Shown one piece after another: positions 1-4,668 of a DNA stretch of 5,490 nt. The notes below the pieces were generated by a model. It was not told where the DNA came from. It saw only the letters and a program-made list of their open reading frames with translations, and made no database searches. A program made the position numbers and the translations under genes. How positions within the stretch are numbered: the first letter of the stretch is position 1; every line of letters begins with the position of its first letter. This DNA comes from Oligoflexia bacterium (lineage in GTDB: Bacteria; Bdellovibrionota; JAFGOL01), in contig JAFGOL010000272.1 of NCBI GenBank assembly GCA_016926495.1, positions 1 through 5,490 of the forward strand. The letters run 5' to 3'.

Positions 1-812
1 CCAACGCCCGGGCCAGGATAAAAAGCCATAAAGCCGTAAGGTTTTGTTTTTGCCGCTTCTATAACTTCCCACATATCTATGTTCATTCTGTCACACAGCA
101 TAGTAAGTTCATTTACAAGACCAATATTTGTCAGCCTGAATATATTTTCAAGAAGCTTTTCCATTTCCGCAATTTTGGGAGATGACACCGTATGTACTCC
201 GCCTGTAAGTATAGAGCTATAAAAAAGCTCCCCAATTTCATTACATGCCTTTGTACAGCCACCTACTACCTTTGGGGTATTATGTGTTTTATATTTTTCA
301 TTACCGGGATCAACCCTTTCAGGAGAGAACGCAATAAAAAGATCCTGACCAAGTTTTGAGCCATCAGCCTCAAGAATTGGTTTTAATACCTCTTCTGTTG
401 TACCAGGATATGTTGTAGATTCCAGAACAACAAAAGACGGTTTTTTACGATATTTTGCAACCTCTTTTGCTGAGCATTCAATATATGTAACATCAGGCTG
501 CATGTATTTATCAAGAGGAGTAGGCACGCATATTATAACAACGTCACACTGGTTTATTTTTGAATAATCAGTTGTGGCATCAAGTTTTTTTCCCTTTACC
601 ATTTGTGAAAGGTCTTCGCCAACAACGTCACCAATATAATTCTGACCATTATTAACCATATCAACCTTGGTTTTTTGCACATCAAATCCTGTTACAGAAA
701 AACCGCCTTTTGCTGTCTGCACAGCGAGGGGAAGCCCCACATAGCCTAAACCGATTACCCCTACTTTAGCCTCTTTGTTTTTTATCAAATCCACAAGTTT
801 ACTTTTGTGCAT
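1..812 (-). CDS. wbpA: UDP-N-acetylglucosamine 6-dehydrogenase, WbpA-like (3' end outside window)
   Basis: This enzyme family oxidises C6 of UDP-GlcNAc to the uronic acid with two NAD+ in the cytoplasm, the first step towards acidic amino sugars of O-antigen or capsule. The reading frame is open from an ATG at 812-810 to the window edge, about 270 residues of a family usually near 430. Visible motifs are the NAD-binding Rossmann loop GLGYVGLPLA (residues 21-30), VPTPL after the second nucleotide-binding strand, ESTTYPGTT (131-139), a Lys at 219 in EKLLEN, and the run YPGPGVG at the edge. In the family this run leads directly into GGHC, so the catalytic Cys lies just outside. The start is supported by AGAAGG about 8 bases upstream and overlaps the end of the acetyltransferase gene by 14 bases, suggesting translational coupling. 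WbpA rather than UDP-glucose dehydrogenase is preferred because of ESTTYPGTT, KPYGFMAFYPGPG and the wbpD neighbour. A TviB/WecC-type relative remains possible. Confidence 0.9.
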   Translation of the reverse strand, partial: MHKSKLVDLIKNKEAKVGVIGLGYVGLPLAVQTAKGGFSVTGFDVQKTKVDMVNNGQNYIGDVVGEDLSQMVKGKKLDATTDYSKINQCDVVIICVPTPLDKYMQPDVTYIECSAKEVAKYRKKPSFVVLESTTYPGTTEEVLKPILEADGSKLGQDLFIAFSPERVDPGNEKYKTHNTPKVVGGCTKACNEIGELFYSSILTGGVHTVSSPKIAEMEKLLENIFRLTNIGLVNELTMLCDRMNIDMWEVIEAAKTKPYGFMAFYPGPGV

Positions 813-1398
813 AAAGTTTACCTTCTTTTAGCTTATATTCGCTCCCGCATGTTTTGCATGCAAGCGTGTCATCAAGTTTTTCGCCACAGGCACAGATCCA
901 CGCGTGAAATTTTGCCGGCACACCAACAAACAGGGCGTGATCAGGAACATCCTTAGTTACTACGGAACCGGCGCCAATAAAAGCATATTTTCCAATAGTA
1001 ACTCCGCATACTATTGTGGCATTAGCACCAATGGAAGCACCTTTTTTTACCAGTGTTTCCTTGTATTCGCTTTTTCTGCTTACATGCGACCTCGGATTTA
1101 TAACGTTGGTAAAAACCATTGAGGGACCGCAAAATACATCATCCTCAATGATCACCCTGTCGTATATTGAAACATTGTTTTGTACTTTAATGTTGTTGCC
1201 AAGTACTGCCTTGCTGCCAACATTTACGTTCTGGCCAAGCACACATTTTTCACCTATTTTTGCGCCGCTCATAACGTGGCTGAAGTGCCATATTGAGGTG
1301 TCTTTCCCAATTACAGTACCTTCATCAACATAAGCTGATTCGTGTTTTTTGTAAGTACCGCCCGCGCAATCTACAGTAATAACTTCGCTTCTACTCAT
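799..1398 (-). CDS. wbpD: WbpD-like UDP-sugar N-acetyltransferase (left-handed beta-helix) with C-terminal Cys pairs
   Basis: The family acetylates the 3-amino group of UDP-2-acetamido-3-amino-uronic acid using acetyl-CoA, a later step of the pathway that WbpA starts. From the chosen start the protein has 199 residues. Hexapeptide repeats of the left-handed beta-helix run from about residue 28 to 155 (for example IGEKCVLGQNVNVG, GASIGANATIVCGVTIG, AFIGAGSVV). Family landmarks IWHFSHV (36-42), NNVSIYD, FCGPSMVFTNV and NPRSH are all present. The tail carries C169xC171 and C181xxC184, a probable zinc-binding knuckle. An upstream in-frame ATG at 1476 would add 26 residues, but they run into the abiEii coding region and do not resemble the family N-terminus. 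The ATG at 1398-1396 has AGAGG about 12 bases upstream and is preferred. wbpA overlaps its end. The gene immediately upstream is a toxin, not another sugar gene. Confidence 0.88.
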   Translation of the reverse strand: MSRSEVITVDCAGGTYKKHESAYVDEGTVIGKDTSIWHFSHVMSGAKIGEKCVLGQNVNVGSKAVLGNNIKVQNNVSIYDRVIIEDDVFCGPSMVFTNVINPRSHVSRKSEYKETLVKKGASIGANATIVCGVTIGKYAFIGAGSVVTKDVPDHALFVGVPAKFHAWICACGEKLDDTLACKTCGSEYKLKEGKLYAQK

Positions 1399-1428
1399 TT
1401 CAACCGTTATCCTCTTTGCTTTATAAAT

Positions 1429-1444
1429 GGTCAAGACTTTTTGG
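1429..1444. repeat. Direct repeat flanking the AbiE module (wbpD side)
   Basis: GGTCAAGACTTTTTGG lies directly after the abiEii stop. It matches 14 of 16 bases with GGCCAAGACTTTTCGG at 2789-2804, on the other side of the module and in the same orientation. The pair brackets the whole AbiE unit with its promoter. Confidence 0.4.
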
Positions 1445-1447
1445 AGA

Positions 1448-2188
1448 TTATTGCTCCAGCCTTTGGATTTCATCATTAATCATAACAATAACCTCGTTCT
1501 TCAGGGTTTTTTTTATCTGTTTAAACCTGTCCGGCGGTAACAATAAATTCAAATCCTGCTCAATCACCGTACCGGTTACTTTTTGCTCTATAAACAATTT
1601 CAAATCTTTAAAAAAGCACAACAGCGGTTGATTTGTTCTTTCAATAATAACATTATTTGAATAACCGCAGCCTTTTAAAAAAAACGAATGGACATCATAA
1701 ATATCCCTGGCTGCTACACCGCCCTGCTTTTCATAACGGTCAAGCACGGCTACCAGTTTATTCGCGAACATGGTTTCAACCGTCTGGCACGGAATAATCC
1801 TGTCAATATCGGTAAATCTTATTTTTTCATACTGATTGGATACCGGGACCGGATGCTGCATGTCTATTTTTATAGTACACCGTTTGCCGGGGTCTGTTTT
1901 ATACCTTAAAAAATATTGGGGGATAGTATCGTTTTTGTCTTTTATTTTAAGATCAAGGGTTTTAAAAGCAGCTTCCAAACGCAGGGATATCTGTTTAAAT
2001 TCCTCATTCGGAGCCACTATATCAAAATCCAAATCAACGGAAAACCTGTCAATAATACCCCTCATGGCAGCGCAGGTACCGCCTTTAAAGCGCAGTTTTT
2101 CCATTAAAAAAACATCATCCGCGACATGCATGAGTATTCTAAGCAGCCACGCCTTGTGTATGGAGTCATCCCTGTTGGCGGTCAGCAT
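1448..2188 (-). CDS. abiEii: AbiEii-type nucleotidyltransferase toxin (intact)
   Basis: AbiEii toxins are nucleotidyltransferase-fold proteins of type IV abortive-infection/toxin-antitoxin systems; characterised relatives are GTP-dependent or modify tRNA. The 246-residue protein matches the usual order of motifs: FKGGT at residues 34-38; R48-x-S50-x-D52-L-D54-F, the metal-binding carboxylate pair; IKID with D109 as a probable third acidic residue; KLVAVLDR (144-151); and RDIYD (161-165). I see no internal lesion, unlike the other three toxins in this window. The ATG at 2188 overlaps the end of abiEi by 23 bases, with AGGA and GGGAG upstream inside abiEi, so the two are probably translated as a coupled pair. 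It ends 49 bases before wbpD, with no obvious terminator between them. Transcription from the abiE promoter could therefore run into the polysaccharide genes. Confidence 0.9.
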   Translation of the reverse strand: MLTANRDDSIHKAWLLRILMHVADDVFLMEKLRFKGGTCAAMRGIIDRFSVDLDFDIVAPNEEFKQISLRLEAAFKTLDLKIKDKNDTIPQYFLRYKTDPGKRCTIKIDMQHPVPVSNQYEKIRFTDIDRIIPCQTVETMFANKLVAVLDRYEKQGGVAARDIYDVHSFFLKGCGYSNNVIIERTNQPLLCFFKDLKLFIEQKVTGTVIEQDLNLLLPPDRFKQIKKTLKNEVIVMINDEIQRLEQ

Positions 2189-2744
2189 TGTATCCTATCT
2201 CCCTGCCCAGCCTGTTAACCTTTTTCCAGTCAATGATCTTATAACCGTCTATAACAGCTTTAGGGTTAAAATACAACAAATCGGCAACCGCTCTTTCAGG
2301 CGTGGCAATCATAATGCCGTTCCTTTTCAAAATCCCGGCATCCTGAAAAAGAAATTCATCCCTAAGTTGCCTGCAACGGTATAAATGTTTGTATGCCCTG
2401 AAAGAATACGATTTATCGCTAACCAGCGTAATGTACGGACTTGGTTGAGATATCAAACCCTCATTAAATAAAACTGTTTCAGTACTTACATACGAATATT
2501 TGTGCAGCACCTTTAAACCCAGCAACAAGGGATCCAGTTTTTCGAGCGGCATTACAGAGTACATGCCCTTATGGACCCTGAATAATATTTTTTTTTGGCA
2601 GTACCTTTTTATAGTTGTATATAACGTATTGGAAATATTAATATTCCATAGTATTGCCAAATCACGGGTGTGAAAAATTACCTCCCCTGAGCGAATTAGC
2701 AGGGCAATTCTGGACTCAACATCGTTACTATATCCTGTACACAT
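2166..2744 (-). CDS. abiEi: AbiEi-type antitoxin and transcriptional repressor
   Basis: AbiEi proteins neutralise AbiEii and repress their own operon by binding inverted repeats at the promoter. The 192-residue protein has an N-terminal winged helix (about residues 8-64, ending in the typical wing FRVHKGMYSV), a middle domain (STETVLFNEGLI, ITLVSDKSYSFR), and the family signature ATPERAVADLLYF (147-159) in the C-terminal domain. Length and layout are normal. The ATG at 2744-2742 is the only in-frame ATG before the winged helix. No Shine-Dalgarno sequence precedes it, and a promoter is placed so that the transcript would begin at or next to the ATG. The start codon also sits at the centre of a 38-bp palindrome, so repressor binding there would cover both the -10 and the start. 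It overlaps abiEii by 23 bases. Confidence 0.9.
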   Translation of the reverse strand: MCTGYSNDVESRIALLIRSGEVIFHTRDLAILWNINISNTLYTTIKRYCQKKILFRVHKGMYSVMPLEKLDPLLLGLKVLHKYSYVSTETVLFNEGLISQPSPYITLVSDKSYSFRAYKHLYRCRQLRDEFLFQDAGILKRNGIMIATPERAVADLLYFNPKAVIDGYKIIDWKKVNRLGREIGYNADRQQG

Positions 2745-2762
2745 GTATACAGGATATAGTAA
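2725..2762. promoter_or_regulatory. 38-bp palindromic operator centred on the abiEi start codon
   Basis: Two perfect 15-base arms (TTACTATATCCTGTA at 2725-2739 and its reverse complement at 2748-2762) flank 8 bases that are themselves nearly symmetric. The whole 38 bp has a single mismatched pair (2740/2747). The centre, ACATGT, contains the abiEi ATG, and the right arm covers the candidate -10. The symmetric centre suits a dimeric winged-helix repressor such as AbiEi. Binding by AbiEi is inferred from the family; the symmetry is seen directly. Confidence 0.75.
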
Positions 2763-2779
2763 TTAATGCCGCTTGTCAA
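2745..2779 (-). promoter_or_regulatory. abiE promoter, possibly giving a leaderless transcript
   Basis: On the minus strand a perfect TTGACA (2779-2774) is followed after 17 bases by TATCCT (2756-2751, 4 of 6 matches to TATAAT). The expected start of transcription, about 7 bases after the -10, falls on the A of the abiEi ATG at 2744. No Shine-Dalgarno sequence is present before that ATG, which fits a leaderless message. The -10 lies within the palindrome. Confidence 0.55.
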
Positions 2780-2808
2780 TTCCCGATTGGCCAAGACTTT
2801 TCGGGAAT
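2779..2808. repeat. Inverted repeat upstream of the abiE -35
   Basis: Eight-base arms ATTCCCGA (2779-2786) and TCGGGAAT (2801-2808) enclose 14 bases that include the small palindrome TTGGCCAA (2787-2794). The repeat lies between the hicA remnant and the abiE -35 and touches the last base of TTGACA. No T-run follows on either strand, so it is not a convincing intrinsic terminator. A second regulator site or a transcript hairpin is possible. Confidence 0.4.
2789..2804. repeat. Direct repeat flanking the AbiE module (hicA side)
   Basis: GGCCAAGACTTTTCGG is the partner of the 16-base sequence at 1429-1444, with two mismatches. It falls inside the inverted repeat upstream of the abiE promoter. 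Direct repeats at both edges would fit insertion or recombinational exchange of the AbiE unit, but the match is short. Confidence 0.4.
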
Positions 2809-2833
2809 CAGCTCCTTTTTGGTCACACAGGAC

Positions 2834-2856
2834 AACGGGCGGGTCAGGCAGGAGGG
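2834..2856. repeat. Boundary repeat, copy A (between hicA and abiE)
   Basis: This is a G-rich + strand element, AACGGGCGGGTCAGGCAGGA followed by GGG, starting about 11 bases beyond the hicA stop codon. Related elements lie at 3469-3493 and 4631-4656, each just after a toxin stop. Unlike those, copy A lacks the attached TTGATT-type promoter half. Confidence 0.75.
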
Positions 2857-2866
2857 TTAAAAACTT

Positions 2867-3096
2867 TCATTTTGTTTTAACCAAATCTTCAATTGTCAGG
2901 TTACTTTTTTTTAGCAGATTCAACAAGGTGCCTATGGAGAGTTCCTTATGATCGGGAACAGAACAATTATAAAGCACTCCTTTTTTCACATAAACCATGT
3001 GCGAACCTTTTGTCCGTTTATGAACCCATCAGTGCTTTTCAAGAATCTTTCCAAACTGTTTGCCGCTTATTTTTTTTTGGGAAGCCTGACCATCAT
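2867..3096 (-). pseudogene. hicA: hicA mRNA-interferase toxin, broken by frameshift and nonsense codon
   Basis: HicA toxins are small double-stranded-RNA-binding-fold RNases with a catalytic His. An ATG at 3096 overlaps the hicB stop as TAATG. From it the frame reads only MMVRLPKKK before a TAA at 3069-3067. Shifting by one base inside the A9 run (3078-3070) restores the family sequence ISGKQFGKILEKH, then a TGA at 3031-3029, then WVHKRTKGSHMVYV, VPDHKELSIGTLLNLLKK and SNLTIEDLVKTK, ending at TGA 2869-2867. The catalytic His in KGSHMVY is still encoded. The TGA stands where HicA proteins usually have Gly (KHG), one base from GGA. One base missing from the A-run best explains the shift. With two independent lesions the gene is very probably dead, leaving hicB as an orphan antitoxin. 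Confidence 0.85.
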
Positions 3097-3398
3097 TAAG
3101 CGGCTTTAGGAATTTTGATTTCCACAAATTTTGTAGTACCGATTGTCTGTGGCTCCTTTAATTCATTCCTTGAACCGGCTTTCTGCCAACCGTAATGCAA
3201 TAATAATTCGTTTAATGTATCATTCTCGACAGCCTCTTCAAAAAAAATATCAGCGGCTTCCTTGGCCATTCTGAGAGCATCCCGCGCATTCTTACCCTGC
3301 GTAACCGTGTCAATTGAAGGCATGTGGGCCTCAACCAGCTCCTTCTTTCTTTTTATCAACATTACCGGAATCTTATAACTTATTACTTTATTCTTCAT
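3096..3398 (-). CDS. hicB: HicB-family antitoxin
   Basis: HicB antitoxins cover the active site of HicA and often repress their own operon. The 100-residue protein has the partial RNase-H-like HicB fold: a first strand YKIPVMLIKRKKELVEAHMP (residues 8-27), the signature SIDTVTQGKNARDALRMAKE, in which family members carry tqG-x-T-x-x-EA, and the following helix AADIFFEEAV. The C-terminal tail (TTKFVEIKIP) is a short strand, and I see no helix-turn-helix. The ATG at 3398 has a good AGAGG 8 bases upstream (3411-3407). The toxin gene follows with a one-base TAATG overlap, so this is the antitoxin-first order. The reading frame is intact although its partner is not. Confidence 0.85.
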   Translation of the reverse strand: MKNKVISYKIPVMLIKRKKELVEAHMPSIDTVTQGKNARDALRMAKEAADIFFEEAVENDTLNELLLHYGWQKAGSRNELKEPQTIGTTKFVEIKIPKAA

Positions 3399-3433
3399 TT
3401 GCCTTACCTCTATACAGCGACATCCTTTAACAT

Positions 3434-3463
3434 ATTATTACAAACACTCGGCAGAAAAATCAA
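3434..3463 (-). promoter_or_regulatory. hicBA promoter inside boundary repeat copy B
   Basis: On the minus strand TTGATT (3463-3458) is followed after 18 bases by TG-T-AATAAT (extended -10; hexamer 3439-3434, 5 of 6 matches). The predicted start is near 3427, giving a leader of about 28 bases that carries the hicB ribosome-binding site. The same arrangement recurs before the wHTH-MNT gene. Confidence 0.6.
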
Positions 3464-3493
3464 GCAAAAACGGGCGGGTGCGTCAGGCAGGGG
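3438..3493. repeat. Boundary repeat, copy B (between HEPN2 and hicB), long form
   Basis: This 56-base stretch begins 7 bases past the HEPN2 stop. The G-rich core (3469-3493) matches copies A and C. The remainder matches copy C only and includes a perfect 24-base identity (3455-3478 with 4617-4640). It contains the -35 and reaches into the -10 of the hicBA promoter. Confidence 0.85.
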
Positions 3494-3501
3494 TACTGAA
3501 A

Positions 3502-3917
3502 TCAAGACGCCATATCAGGTAAAACGGACCGTGCCCATTCCATGAACTTGGCAGCATGATTAACCAGCGCAAATGCTTCATCCTGTTTAAAAAGCCTGGC
3601 TTCATACTCAATCATGTTTTTGGAATAAATAAGCTTTGAGAGGTGATTAGCTGCTGTTTTTACCCTGTCTCCCTGCATGAGAGTACGCAAAAGTGTTACA
3701 GCGTCATTGTGGTTCCTGCTTATACTCCTCACGCCGTGATGAAAAACCAAAACAGCATCATTGGCGGAAATGCCAGGTGTATGGCTGTCAGGGAGGCGAC
3801 ATTCCAGTTCCTGACATGCATACCATACTCCATTGCTTCACGAAACTCAATTGCCTTATGCAGATAATTTACATACTTTGACCTTTCAACTTCGGCAGTA
3901 GGTATTTTCTTTGTCAT
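3502..3917 (-). pseudogene. HEPN-domain toxin of MNT/HEPN module 2, single-base frameshift
   Basis: HEPN proteins paired with MNT nucleotidyltransferases are RNase toxins. The gene starts with an ATG at 3917 in an ATGA overlap with the MNT stop. It reads MTKKIPTAEVERSKYVNYLH through VASLTAIHLA and then loses frame between 3770 and 3771. The continuation, in the frame open down to the TGA at 3504-3502, is SANDAVLVFHHGVRSISRNH, then DAVTLLRTLMQG and NHLSKLIYSKN. Adding one base at GCA|TTT (for example an A giving ATT) rejoins the halves as HLAISANDAV, a normal HEPN helix, for a protein of about 139 residues. The R-SISRN-H stretch is a plausible HEPN RNase motif and survives downstream of the lesion. 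As read, translation stops at a TGA after 62 residues. A sequencing error is the main alternative to real decay. Confidence 0.82.
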
Positions 3918-4528
3918 AATATCTCAGCCACGGTTTTACCGTATATTATTTTATTGCTTTTTATTATCTCACTGTACAAACTGTTTTTCCTTTTATACTG
4001 TTTCCTGAATTCACCCTGCTTAACAATTAACGGCGACAACTGGTTGCCGAATTTATCACTTACAGTTTCTTCCGCCTTTTCCAGCGCCTTTACGGCGGTT
4101 GATAACGGCATTGAATCAGGAATAATAACCAAAAGATCAATATCGCTGTCAGGCAAAGCCGTTCCTTTAACATTACTTCCAAACACGGCAAGGGTTACCG
4201 GCCTTGCCCCGTTAAACGATTTGATTATAATACCGGACAAAACGTGAAACAGGTTCGCCTCCCTGTCAAACAGGGGTCTCAGTATATCCGTGTAAAGTAT
4301 ATGCTCTTTCCGCAACCTGTACAGGTTTGATTTGCCCACTTTACGAAAGACAATAAGCCCGTGCCTGCTTAATTCCTGAAGAGCTGTATTGCACTTAACA
4401 TGCGACAGGTCCACGGTACCGGCAATTTCCGTTCCGTTCATTTCGGCATTGGTATTTATCATGAATCTCAATATGCCGACCTTGGATGCCTGCCCCAGTA
4501 CCGAATCAAGCGATTTAGTCAATATCAT
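3914..4528 (-). CDS. Winged-helix plus MNT-type nucleotidyltransferase antitoxin
   Basis: This is a fusion of a DNA-binding winged helix with a minimal nucleotidyltransferase, the likely antitoxin and autorepressor of the HEPN toxin downstream. MNT antitoxins are known to inactivate HEPN partners by AMP transfer. The 204-residue protein has a MarR/ArsR-like winged helix at about residues 12-76 (ILRFMI, EIAGTVDLSHVKCNTALQEL, wing GLIVFRKVGKSNLYRLRKEH). A linker helix follows, then VFGSNVKGTALPDSDIDLLV with G117, S118, D129 and D131, the GSx10DxD signature. The ATG at 4528 follows AAGGGGG with a spacing of 7. Three operator-like units lie in its leader and promoter, a natural target for the winged helix. 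Its stop overlaps the HEPN start by ATGA. The frame is intact while the HEPN partner is broken. Confidence 0.88.
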   Translation of the reverse strand: MILTKSLDSVLGQASKVGILRFMINTNAEMNGTEIAGTVDLSHVKCNTALQELSRHGLIVFRKVGKSNLYRLRKEHILYTDILRPLFDREANLFHVLSGIIIKSFNGARPVTLAVFGSNVKGTALPDSDIDLLVIIPDSMPLSTAVKALEKAEETVSDKFGNQLSPLIVKQGEFRKQYKRKNSLYSEIIKSNKIIYGKTVAEIL

Positions 4529-4550
4529 TGCCCCGCCCCCTTTTTGATCA

Positions 4551-4610
4551 GTAAGTTAACTTACCATATAGTAAGTTTAGTTTCCATATAGTAACTATTG
4601 TTACAAATGC
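4551..4610. promoter_or_regulatory. Triple 20-bp operator array before the wHTH-MNT gene
   Basis: Three consecutive 20-base units start at 4551, 4571 and 4591. Each opens with a dyad of the form GTAA-N6-TTAC: GTAAGTTAACTTAC (perfect), GTAAGTTTAGTTTC (imperfect) and GTAACTATTGTTAC (perfect 5-base arms). Units 1 and 2 agree at 17 of 20 positions and both end in CCATATA. A 20-bp phase is close to two helical turns, putting the sites on one DNA face. Unit 3 covers the candidate -10, and the others lie in the leader. Binding by the downstream winged-helix protein is inferred. Confidence 0.7.
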
Positions 4611-4625
4611 ATGGCAAAAAATCAA
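4597..4625 (-). promoter_or_regulatory. Promoter of the wHTH-MNT/HEPN2 module
   Basis: On the minus strand TTGATT (4625-4620) is followed after 17 bases by TG-T-AACAAT (hexamer 4602-4597, 4 of 6, with an extended TG). It is the counterpart of the hicBA promoter at 3463-3434. The operator dyad at 4591-4604 overlaps the -10. Confidence 0.5.
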
Positions 4626-4656
4626 GCAAAAACGGGCGGGCGGGTCAGGACAGGAG
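4601..4656. repeat. Boundary repeat, copy C (between HEPN1 and wHTH-MNT), long form
   Basis: This 56-base homologue of 3438-3493 begins 12 bases beyond the HEPN1 stop. Its core (4631-4656) has an extra CGGG unit, giving three GGG runs in tandem. It carries the -35 of the module 2 promoter and the perfect 24-base block 4617-4640 shared with copy B. Confidence 0.85.
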
Positions 4657-4668
4657 TTTCAGCACCCT

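Noticed and set aside
1399..1440. TTGACC and GATAAC, 17 bases apart, as a private promoter for wbpD
   Set aside because: The -10 is poor, lies over the ribosome-site region, and would place the transcript start almost on the wbpD ATG, leaving the AGAGG unused.
1399..1476. N-terminal extension of the acetyltransferase to the ATG at 1476
   Set aside because: The extra 26 residues overlap abiEii coding sequence and do not match the family; the ATG at 1398 has its own AGAGG.
904..2384. Open frames on the + strand, for example 1836-2384
   Set aside because: They are antisense to well-supported minus-strand genes and resemble no protein family I know.
2779..2808. Intrinsic terminator for the hicBA transcript
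   Set aside because: The hairpin has a long loop and no T-run on the transcribed strand.
3502..3750. A separate 82-residue gene starting at TTG 3750
   Set aside because: It is the second half of the frameshifted HEPN2 gene; the two halves rejoin with one added base.
4551..4610. Short CRISPR-like or minisatellite array
   Set aside because: There are only three 20-base units, no spacers, each unit is a dyad, and the position over a promoter fits operators better.
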